Source: Ilex aquifolium
Taxonomy: Eukaryota; Streptophyta; Magnoliopsida; Aquifoliales; Aquifoliaceae
Assembly: GCA_951799425.1 (NCBI GenBank)
Contig: OX637395.1
Coordinates: 15,016,951 to 15,080,950, forward strand
Length of the DNA stretch: 64,000 bases
Direction of reading: 5' to 3'
The notes under the pieces are model-generated. The model saw only the letters and a list, made by a program, of their open reading frames with translations. It had not been told where the DNA came from and did not search any database. Shown piece by piece: positions 1-12,100 of the stretch (positions are counted from its first letter, which is position 1; each line of letters starts with the position of its first letter). Made by a program: the position numbers and the translations under genes.

Positions 1-65
1 GAATGGTCTGCTGCATGCAATTTGATACATCAATAGAAAGATGAAATTTGATATTCTTAACTCAG

Positions 66-180
66 ATATTGGATACAAAAGGATGCCATAAGTAGGGTAC
101 GTGAATATTATAAAGAATGTGGTGATATTGAAGGGACCCTGAGGCAATTACCTCGCAATCTGGTTGCTGAACGGGCTATA
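66..180 (+). CDS. PUS7: PUS7-like exon a
   Basis: Thirty-eight codons after one base that completes a split codon. It starts after the acceptor ttaactcag and ends at donor gtaagt (181). It reads [15 protein letters not shown] onward to ...LVAERAI, the TruD-domain segment just before the [11 protein letters not shown] block of the next exon. Bases 1-65 are intron. Confidence 0.8.
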
Positions 181-3100
181 GTAAGTTTAAACAAAGCTTT
201 CCTAATTTTAATTCTTACTAAGAGATTCTTTCTCACTCCAGAAGTCAATTCCTAACTTCTTGCATGCGTGCACACATGTCTGGGTATTTTGTTTGTTTTT
301 GGTCTGCAAAGAGTGTGCAAGTGCTAATGTACATTCAATACGCGCAACTGTCAAGTAACAACCAGATCTGATGTCATATGGTTAATTTTGAGTGAAGAAT
401 TCGTCCCTTTCAAACAATATGAAACACAGATTAAAAGTTCGGATCCCTGACACGAAGAAACCTGTCAAATTGTAACAGGAGGTTTTACCGAACTAGACTA
501 CCCTAAAACCAGTAGAGGACAATATATTTTGCCAAGCTTCTTATGAGTCGTACAAAATGACCCCACTCATCGACTTGGACCCCATAATTTGACATAGAGA
601 TACCAAATATTTGCAATATACTGGAAAGATTAGAGAAAAATCAGCTTCAATCCACTTGTTTGATCTCGTCTGATCGCAGACTTGACAATGTTGGGGGCTG
701 ATTCACTGTTTTCCCAGATTTTTGGAAATTAATCCAAGGTGAAGAACTTGAAGGATTATGAGAGTCAAAAGTGAGGCCCAAAAGCCACTATATCATGAAT
801 ATTTCTGTATTTTGTAATTGTAGCAGGTATTTATTTGTTTATAAAAAGCTTTGCTAACTTTATGACTAACTAACAACATATTCCTACTCAGTGCATACAT
901 ATTTGCTCCACAAATGCTCTTAGCCTCATCACATTTTAAAAACTACTTCTATCCTTCTGTGCTCTTGTACCTCGATTTGGAAAAATCATCTGGTGATGGA
1001 AGCAATATGTATCCTGAACCACAATTGCTTCGATGCCTTTCATCAGGTTAGCAGGTCTCACAGTCCAAGCCCACCTTTCCATGAATTGCTACCTTCAGGT
1101 AGAAGGAAGATTAGCCACCCTAGAGTCAAATCTTCATGTTGACTTGTATAAGCATTGATTGTTGTTCTTTTTTTTTCTTTCTAAAAGCGAGCCATTTCTA
1201 TGGCTGGGTTTAGTAGATGAGTGCACAGCAGTGCTATTCTTATTAATGTGTATGGAGCAAGACAAATCCGTTTTAGTATCACTTAGTTTATTGCATTGGA
1301 ATATTTCAAAACATCCGCATGGATTGCTTCCCCAAAATCTCACCACATTCACTTGGTTTACCAACTGGACTTTCTTTGTAGACCACCCTGCCCCTCACTC
1401 CATGTTTATTATCCACCATTCTTCTCCTAGGAAGCATGAACACTGCATTTCGGCCAGAATGTCGGTGTCGGACACGTCTGGGACATGAACACACTCGGAC
1501 ACGCTAAAATGAGTGTCTGATTTTTTTGTTGTTAAATTTTTTCGGGACATGTTTTGGACGAGTTGGGGACATGCAGCCAACACGCTGGGACACTCAGTCG
1601 ATGCGCTGGGGACACGTGGCCGACACACTGGTTCACGTTTTTGGATTTTTTTTAAAATTTTTTTTGAGTACATCCCCAACGTGTTTGTGTTGGACTTCTT
1701 TGAAAAATTTCATTTTGACTTGTCCGTGTCGTTTTGTATCCGTGTCCATACTTCTTTTCTTCTCCTTCTTTTCTACACCCAAGGGAGGAGCTCAGGAGGG
1801 TACCTTTCTTGACCACATATCTTCATTGCCAGCCTCCAGTCATTTTACCTCCACCCTCGATGAATAGGAGAGAAAATCACTTCCAATTGACCAGATGATA
1901 TTTAACCTCTTACCTAGAGCCTTCCCACAGAAAGTCCCATTGAAGTTGGTGGCACCCCTCCCTCTGTCAGTGGCAAAATGTTTGGGAGTACTAATATGGA
2001 TGAACACATTCACTATTTTTTCAATGGGTGAAACAAGAGCACATAGGTTACATAGATAGAGAGTTTTGAGTATGAGGATGTTTTTGAAGAACTAACATAA
2101 TCCATAGGCTAAAGTAGAATGCTATCCGAAACTCAGAGAAAAATGCAACTTTGAAGTGCTCCTCTTGGACTATGGTTAGCTCAATGACATTCTTATGTAG
2201 CTGTAAATATTTTTGAAAATTGTAGATGTCAATGCAAGTTTTGCGTATTTCATTGTAAATTAACCAATAAGGTGATATTGGTTTGTTGAAGTTGGCTAAT
2301 CCAAAAGTTCTTTATGCCCCCCAATCCACAAAATAACATCCAAAAAAAAAAAAAGAAAACAAAAAGAAAAAGAGTTAACTATTGGAGAGAAAACAAACAC
2401 AGAAATCCTTGGGGTTGAAATCTAAAAAATCCTGATGCGCTCGAGCAACTACGGCGCTTCATAATACGGAGTTAACAAATTTCAATAAAACTCTTTCCAA
2501 ACTCAGGTCTGATTTGCATTGCCTATTTAAACTAAACCCTAGATTTTGAGAGGTTTTTGAAGAGTTTTTCAGATTGTTTACATAGAGATTACACGTAGTT
2601 GAGACCTTGAAAGTTTTTTCATAAAAATCCTATTTGCTCTCCTTTTGTGTTTTGATTTTAAAGTCGTTTAGGTTGTTTTTCATCTTGTTTATTCCATACC
2701 TAAACCCGTGAGGATTCTTAAGAGAATATAGTCCGAATGTCTCACAGTAGTTTGTTTCTCTAAAATGAAATTGTTTGAGTTGTGCTTGATTTCCAAGGAG
2801 GAAGACTAGGTCTTGTAAAAGACAAGTCAACAGTGTTCTTGGGGAGTGTGATTTGAACCCATACCAGAAGGAGCCGGTGTTCTATGAGATGAAATGGTGA
2901 GAGGAATTCGTCGGGAAGAATATGAGACAAGAGAATAGCTTACATCTAGTGCGGCTAGAGGGATCGTAAGTATTTGCATTTGTACTGTTGATTTTAATAG
3001 TTGAGGGTTTAGGCTAGACTAGGTACCGTGATTCTTCACGTGAGGGTTTCCACGTATAGATTGTGTGCCTTGTTAGGGCGATTGATTGATAGATTGATTC

Positions 3101-6100
3101 AAACACACTAGATCAATATATTATAGTAAATTGATCATAGGTGCATTAAACTATCCTTTTGATTGTCATATGATTGGATTTATTTGTGAAGTTTGTTATT
3201 AATGATTGATTGAATTTGGAATTAGTTCAAAGAGTTTTCAATTGGTAATTGTTTCCGCATTAGACCTAGTCATTCCCTCTCTAGGTCCACTTGGGTTTAC
3301 TATTGACAATTGTTCCTTGACTTCTCAATGGGTAGTATAGCATCCAGTGATGCTGAATTCCTCTATTATCTCTCAAGCTGGTATTTTCCTCTCCACTTCA
3401 ATAATAATTGCTTCTGCATATATCATTTTATGGCCCTGTTGGTTGTAATTACTATTTTGGTTGGATGTTGGTGTTTCCTGTCAAACGTTGTGAGCTGAGA
3501 TTGTTGGTGAAGAGAGTTTGTTTTCTTGTGTTCTTCGACTAACATTATCTTTTTAATCTGATCCAGCTGCAGTATTTGAAGAGAAGTCCTGGGAACTATT
3601 TACAGGCTTTGAAGGCTATACCGAGGACTCTTAGAATGATGTAAGCAAGCACTCTAGGAGTATCTTTATCTCTGTTTGGTGATTTTGAAGTGCATCTTTC
3701 TGCGTGTATATTCTTCATTATCACCATACATCAGTTCTCATTAGCTTGTTTGTATGCGTGGACTGCGTGTGGGTTTTTTGTAATTGGGTGAGATGTTGTA
3801 GTACTGTTTACTGTTATACCTGAAAAAATGATTTAAGTTATTGACTATGTGGTTAATTTCTAATACACTACCTTGAATTACATCGTTTTTTGTCTTTTGG
3901 GCCTGTACACCTCAATTTTCAATGTTCACCGTTGCAATGACAGCTGTAGCCTTCCAACTTCCATTGCATACCTCACTAAACCTTGAGTGAGAATCCTACT
4001 CACTTGGATTAGCCACAGAAGGCACGCATTACTGGTAGTTGAGGCCATGTAACTTCCTTTTTTGGTAGTCCCAAAGTCCTTGGATTGTACAAAGTGCGAT
4101 ATTAGTTAACTAGCAATAATGCCGTGTCTGAAATCACTCTGTAATACCAAGAATTGAACATTGATCCTATAATATTTACAATTTAAATAGGAATTTATTT
4201 TTCTTCTATTTTCTTTAATTGCGCAATTTCAAATTAAAATGAACGGAGAGAATCTAAGAGAGGTAGGAGAGAGATAGTGTGAATTAATGGAGAGTGTGTT
4301 GGTTGAGTTGTTTGACATCGGGAGCTGTGCAAAGAAGATGATTTTTTTGAACGTGGATTATTTTTTAAGATGAATTTTGTACCATTGGATCAAAGTAGAT
4401 GAAAATTGGATCAATCTTGACCTCTGTGTTACTTTTATAAGTTGAGAATTCATCTTCCTAGCTGTAATATTAGATAGATTTTTCTAGCTATTAGTATTTT
4501 TTAGTTATTTGCCACTTTCTCTTCTTGTCAGCTCTCTTAATATTCGTAGCATTCTCAGCTTGATGAATATAAAAGCTTTTGTTGGCTGTACTTTTTAAAT
4601 TTAGGGTGCTGTTTGGATTGTATCTCCGAAAACAGTATTTTTTTTTTGAACAAGGGGACCCACAAACCACTCACACTGGGCAATTGCTGACCAGGTGAGG
4701 GCAGCGGCTCCGAAAACACTATTTGAAAATATGTTTTTGAGAAGAATTTTAGAAAAATGTGTTTTTGTATCGCAAAACTTGGTTGTTTATGTGATTCTTA
4801 AATTCATTCTATGACATAGAAAATAGTAAAATCTGTTTGGACAGTAATCCAAAAAACAATGAAAATATGGAGATGTTTGGATTAACTGTTTCATAATTTT
4901 GCATGTCAAACTTGGCGAAATTAACAAAAGCATCCAATAGTAAATAAAACCCAGTTGTACACAATATCATAATACAAATTCTAATATAATACAGACCATA
5001 GTTCTTACATAAGAAGAGTCTTTCATTATCCTACTTGCACTAATTTCTACATGTTATCATACATAAGCTCAACCACCGTGAGAAACTGTATTCCACATAT
5101 TCCTAGCAATTGTATCCCTTACCTGGGAGATAGCATTGTGTTGCTAACATGTCCACTTCAGTTTGCTCCATAATAACTTTTACTCCACAATAACACAATA
5201 TGGTTCTGGTAGGAAACAAGAAAAAGGGATAATTAGCACATAATTAAAAAACAATGTATCAAATGAACGGCTAACATTAGAAGGATATTTAGTGGCTCAA
5301 TCCTGCTTAGCAAACTGGTTGACTAAATTCTTAATTTAAAGCCAAAAAACTTTGTGAAGATTGACTATGAATTCATTTGCACGTATCTGGACAATGGAAA
5401 AGTTTGACTCATGATCGTTGTCAAAACTCATAAAGCTAATTGAAGGATATCATTTTCTAAAGATGGCCACAAATTTTGATTGAAATGTGTTTAAAAGATA
5501 GGCTAAGCGAGTGATTAAGTAGTGTAGAACCATCCTAATTTTCAAGCAATAAATAGAAGATTTGGGAGAGATAACAAAAGATAATACCTGGTCAAAGGGT
5601 ATGCAAAAATGAACAAACACTTTCAAATATGTTCGGATCTAACACAAATAGACCAGATCTGATATATATTCAAAGGTAAAGTGGAAAAATCATAATCAAA
5701 TCTGAATAAAGCTAACCCATAACAAATCTAGGAAAAAACAAGCAAAAAAACACCCAGATCTAACATAGAAATCACACTATAAAGACAGATTTGTGGGTGC
5801 TTTCATCTCGTAGGAGAAATCTCTGATAACTCCTCCCAGTTTTCTGAGATGACACCTTGAAGCGGCCAGAGAAGATGAATCTTGCTGATGCCGCAGAAGA
5901 AGAACTGCTGTTGCCGGAGATGAGTGGGCTGAAGCTCACTCTCACTTCCATTGGATCCTTTCGCTGGAGAAGAGACACCGAAGTGGAGAGAGTGTTGGGG
6001 AGAGAGAAAAAAAAAGAGAAAGAGTGCCTTTTATACCTAGGTTAAAGTGTACAGTAACTTGTTCTCCTTGTTATCATCATTCCCCGTTTTTCCACTCCAA

Positions 6101-9100
6101 AACTGCCCAAAACATCTTTTGGGTATTTCCTAAAACAATCTCCAATTTTATTAGAAACTACTCTGAAAAATAGTCTATCCAAACAAGTTTTCACTTCTTT
6201 TTTGTATCACAAAACAAAAAACCTGTTTTGGAGATACAATCCAAACATACCCTAGATTTTTATCTCTTGATTTTTGGTTCGTCGTGATTGTGTTTTGTTT
6301 TGAGGCTTTTGACCTTACAACATAACAAACACGCTCAGTTGCAGTGTGAAGATTATTAAAAAAAACGAGGGTTCTTCTGTGAGAGTCATATTGGGGCCTC
6401 AAGGTGGGTGACCCCAAATGTCTTCCCGTCCTAGCTGCTGACAGATTAATGCTTTCCTTTATTGCCAGTTATTTGTCAATATTATTACATACATCAGCCC
6501 GACGCTATTCTTATACTGCATTGAGTTTTGACTTGATGTCATTTGTAGAAGCTGTATAAGTCTTTTGTTATTGGTTGAAGGGAATAAAAATTCATCACAG
6601 TATATGTATTGGAAAAACAATTTCATCACGATCACCGCATTGTATATGGAAGCAGACATCTTATTTTTGCCCTTCTGGATCTGCCACGTTATGTTACATT
6701 TGTCAAAAGTTCACTTTTTCGTCAAGTGAAAGAGATTAGAGATGCTGTCACCTAATATTTGTCTGACTAATTGATCTAACCAGTGGAGGAGATTAATACT
6801 GAATCTACCTTTTGTAGAGAGTTTTATAGTTTGTTGCAGATGTTGCACTCTGAATCAAAGCCGACCCACATGTTTTTTTGGATATATCAATGCTGATCTG
6901 CGACATGATACAGCATTGGGCCCTTCTTGGACAATTATTTTCCCCATTCGCTTGACAGTATATAATGCTTTCACTAAAGAGAAAACTTGATTGCTGGCAT
7001 TGCAAACCTGCAAATAAACATTGCAAATGAGACTAAACTGTGAATTTGACACAAACTCGACGTGCTGCACTTTTGAAGAAACAAGGAAAGCTAAGGTCTT
7101 AAGAGAGATGCATGGATAACCGTTCAAATCAAATTATTTGTTTATCTTCTCTCTGTCTCTTTCTCTGTATACACCATATGCACACGCGCACGAACCCATA
7201 TGTTTATCTCTCAAATCTATTTATATTATTACTTATAAACGTCAGCAAAATGAAAAAAATATTGATTTTCTTTTTTCTTTTTAATTAATATTATAAAGTC
7301 AATTCTATCCTAACATATCTTTTGATCTTATGTTTGTCTTCTCAAATTATTCCTTAATTCTTTTGCCCATTTTTGTATTCTTTCAATATCCTATTAGAAC
7401 GAAAATTCCAGCCCTCCTATTTGATCTCTAGCATACATATGTCATAGGTTATTGGTTGCATACAAATTTCTTACTCTATCTTCACCTTAGGTTATTAAAA
7501 TTTTTCAAATTGTTTATCTCATTCTTTTTTAACATTGAATTTCTAAAGTAGTAAAGTCAATCTAATCACTATCAAGCAACATTATACCAGGCTTAGATAT
7601 TCAGATTTTCAAAAATTTTAAATACAAGTTATTGATTTTTAGTATGTCTTCAGTGTTATGGTTATGAAAATCTTTTAGGTTCTAGCAAAATGAGTCTTCT
7701 TGAGTAATGGGTTTTGGAGTATTGAGGCTTATTAGCAAATGGTTAAATATGAACAAACTAAAGCTATAGCTCAAATTCATCTGCCTATAACGTATGTGTG
7801 CATCAACTAGTAAAAACAAATGTTTATGTGAATATCTGTCTGATATGTGTAAAAGAATTGCTTAAAACAAAATAAAAACTAGAAAGAGAGAAGAGAATAA
7901 TAAAAAACTATTATTGTTTTGTGCAACTTGTTCAGCAAATATAACAAAAAGAAAAATTGTTGTTGTGACTTTGTAATTTTTGGACTTTATTTTTTAAAAT
8001 AATATAATGTTAAAGACTCTTGAACTCTGCAGGTATGTACATAGTTATCAGAGCTACTTGTGGAACCATGCAGCCAGTATGAGGGTGCAAAAGCATGGTA
8101 TGTGGTTATCCCAGGTTTGATCAGACCTTTTCTGATTTATTGTATGAGTATTGTATGTAATGTGTGGTCATATTTGACATCATCATTGTCTTTAACCCAG
8201 CTACCTGAGATTGACCACACTATTCTTTTTCCCCTTCAACCATGATGTAGGAACTGACCAAGTTGTTTTGGGAGATTTGGTGTATTGCAATGAAGATTGT
8301 GCTGAAATGATAACAGGAGAGTCTAATCCTGAACATGAAGATGATAGCAACCCACAGGATTGTAGCCAACCAAATGAAATCTCTGAAGCAGTTGTCGTTG
8401 AAGAAAGAAGTATTCCAGTGAAGGTTAGGTGCTCCAATTATCTGAAATATGTAGCCTTTTGCCACATTAAATTTCCAATCATGCTAATGTACTACTTTTC
8501 TGATGGGCTGACCTCTGAGTACTTATCAATGGAATTGAGTTTGGTTGAAGTTCTTTCTGAGCTTCCTTGGTTGCATCTATAGCAGATGTCTAATTTCGCA
8601 GGTTCACAACATTAAATTGGTATATGACTACATATTGTCATTGCCTAGGCAGGAATCATTCTCACAACATTCTTATCAAAACATAAGCTGGGGCTTCCTT
8701 GAAAGTCTCACTGCCTTGTAGAGTATGTTGAAGAGGCCCTCTATTGGGAGGCGTCTATGCTGCCGAAACTCTCTCTCATCGGAGAGTACAAGATCAGCCA
8801 TTCAGGGGTGGGATGGTGTTTTGAAGTTTTGGAAGATGATGGAGGTGTGCAGTGAGTTTTCCTCAAAACCATGTTTTGAGGGTCGATTTGATGGACTTGT
8901 GGCTTCTGGGGAAACTGCGGAGAAGTGGTGTGCGAGAGCCGGAAGGTTTCAGCTTGGTCCGGGTGTCAGGTTTACTTGACTCATTGCTGCAGTTCAGGCT
9001 ACCTTCACTTGCCAAGGCTGTTAAGATTCTGATAATGTAGTTGGCTAATAGGCGATGCCTTTCTTATGCTTGATATGTCGTTTTTCTAGGTGCGTTGCTG

Positions 9101-12100
9101 GTGTGTTCTTAGATTGACGGGAGATCAAGATGGTATCGGATGTGGGTCGTCGTTGTCGACTGTTTTGTTTGAATTTATAGGGCAGGTCTGTGATGGGTTT
9201 ATTCAAAGTAATAAGGGTGACTTCGCAGTTAATGCAGCTGCTAATCAGGATTTGAGGAATCATACTGTAAATACAAAATATGAAGTTAGGATTTTGCAGG
9301 ATAATTAAGCTTGAAATGCAATTAGGTAGCAAAATACTGGAAGTAACCGGTTTCTTTGGGCGTAGACAGTGGTCCAGAATTTTCTGAGGCCAACAAGATT
9401 TGTTTTACTGATAGTGGGTTTATCCTAAAGTCAAACAGAACGGCGGGTTAAAAAGAGTCAGGTTCCCTTCTAAAACGAAGCGGGTCAAGTCCAGAAGTCT
9501 GTGGATCCTTTAGTTTCTAATAAACTGGGTGATTTACTCCCGTCTATCTCTAGGGCTCATTCTTCAGGGAAGTTGAGAGAGAGAAAAAAAGAGAGGTCAG
9601 TAGTTGCGACTTCGAATCGCGAGTTTCGGATGGAGAAAAACTTAAGCCATTGCTTCAAGTCAGTTTGAGTGATGGCGTGCAAGATGAATTTGATTTTACC
9701 TATGAAAGAAGAAAATTTATGGAAGATGTTTTTGTGGTTTTTCAGAAATCAAGGAAGGATGGGAGATCTTGATAATGGCTTCTTTTATGTTCCTGCAATT
9801 TGGAATGAGTTGAATGGCTCCACTCTGCCGGATTTTGAAGAAGGGGAAATTTCTACTATTGTGTTGTCATGCTCTAAAAATGATTCAAGTGCTTGAGGAT
9901 GCTGATGCGAAGATGTTGGTAGTTCCTTGTGAAGGAAAAATGGAGATTTGTCTACTCGTACTATTTCAGTGGAGAGCAAGCCCAAATTGGAGGAACGATG
10001 GATCGGGTGACAAGCAAATTAGCTCGCTAGAAGGTCACGGTCACTTGATTTGATGTGTTAATGATACTCGAGGTGAGAGACTTAATTGACAGCAGGAGGT
10101 TGCTGGCAAGGAGATTGTGGTGGCATCTGATGTAGAACATGGTGCGGGTCTAGATCCATCTTGAAAATGATCCAATATTATAATATGCCCAAAAATTAGT
10201 AAGCCTTAGATTGATATCCAACTTTAGCCCAATTTCTAGAACTTTATAGAAATATATTAAATGTTAGTGGTTGGATGATAGCAAAGGTGTTAATGTAGGT
10301 AGTTTAGTTGAGAGTGGATATACATATTTGAAAATGTATTAAATTAAGTAGTTGGGAGATAATAAAAGTATTAATGTAAGTAGTTGAGGATGCATTAAAT
10401 GAGATAGGTGGAAGATAGTAGGAGCCTTTCTTGATCCTATATAAAGGGATTTTGCGTAACCATTTGAAGCATCCTAGTTTGAAATCAATAACATTTCTTA
10501 AGAGTTCTTCTCTCATTTTTTTCTATGGATTCAGAATATATATTCGTTGGCACTTGAAAAAGGTGATTTCCTTGTGTTTTTTGTTTATTGTTGTGTCAAT
10601 TGATATTAGAACCTTGACTGACCTAACATGATGACTAATCAATGAAGTGGTGACAATTTTCCTTATGACGGTGATCATGTGGAAGAGGCTCTTAAAGAGA
10701 ACCGAATTCTTGGATTTTTAGCAACGACCGGAGCAATGTACTCGACAGGATACCCAACTGGCCGTGTAAAAGCAGTAGGATATGGTTGCTCATCTTAATT
10801 GAGATAGGGTACATAATAATGATAGAGTTCGTGTTCAACCCATTCGATATCGTCTTCCAGAATGCTCATGGTGTACCTATTTATGCAACATTTATAGTAG
10901 ATTATAACAATGATGATGAAGAGTACTTGCGTGGTAACATTGCCGACTATAGGAATCCTGACCGTGAGTCTAGAGATTTTCATATGAAAGTTGACCAAGT
11001 TTTAATAGTCATCTTCATATTGAAGATTTTCTTGACTGGTTGGTTGAAGTGGAGAGTTTCTTCGATTATATGGACTTTTTGGATGAGAAAAAGGTGAAAC
11101 TGGTGGCTTACAAGTTGAAAGGAGGGGCTTTTGCCTGGTGCGAACAGATTCAGCTTGCCCGTACCAAAGAGGGCAAATATTCGATTCATGTTAGACTGAA
11201 GATGAAGTTGTTGAGGTCGAGGTTTTTACCCCCAGATTATGAGCATGTTTTGTTTCTATAGTATCAAGATTGCGAATAGGGCAACCGATTTGTTTAATCA
11301 TACACAAAGGAGTTCTATCGACTTTCTATGCACAATAATCTAAATGAAACTAAGTCCTAGAAATATGCTCGGTTCATTGGAGGCATGCTTTTTGTTATTC
11401 AAGACAGGTTTTACTGCAGACATTGTATTCTTTGATCTAAGCCATTCACCTAGTTGTGCAAGTGGAAACCCAATTAGACTGGGCGAGGACTTAGGTGTAG
11501 AATCGGAGTCCTTTGATTCATCACGACCAGTAGTGAACCGAGGTAAGCAGATTATGAGTGTTCCGAATCTTTCTACAGTTCCAAGTCGAGAATACAATAA
11601 CAAGTACCTTCACGGGCAGTAGCCTCGGGTTCGTGTTCTGTCCTAGTGGTCAACGAAGCATTGAAGAATCCCTACTCCAGACTTGGAGGAGATAAGTGCT
11701 ATCAATGCAATTAATCATGACCTCGTTCTACTCGGTGCCCAAAGAGGGTGCGTTCAATTTGGTTGATGTTGAAGAGGCTAAGGGGAGCTACCAAGTGGAG
11801 GATGAGGTTGTCGAGGAGGAGGATAAGAGTGCATGGACCTATGGTGATGAGAAAATTTCCTTTGTTGTTCTTCAACTAATGTATATTCCTAAGATTGAGT
11901 TTGTCAGTTGATTATTGATGGTGGTAGCATCGAGAATATTGTATCCTGGTAGGTGGTCGATAAGTTACAGTTACAGACTGAGAAAAACCATTATTCCTCT
12001 ACTATTGGATGGATCAAGGATGTCGGCAATGCTAAGGTAATAGAGTACTGTCGTATCCAATTTTCTATTGGCAAGTATAAAGATGATATTATGTTCAATT

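Larger units (their letters stand above)
3641..8032 (+). other. PUS7-like intron 2 (4.4 kb)
   Basis: Outside the element at 4604-6252, I recognise nothing coding in 3641-4603 or 6253-8032. The latter is AT-rich with no long frame conserved with any family I know. Confidence 0.5.

Noticed and set aside
1159-1867. Several 90-115-codon overlapping frames
   Set aside because: Produced by the GGACAC-rich repeat and poly-T runs in intron 1; no conservation signal.
5772-6045. Overlapping short frames on both strands
   Set aside because: Inside the Harbinger-like element, under 70 codons, no domain.
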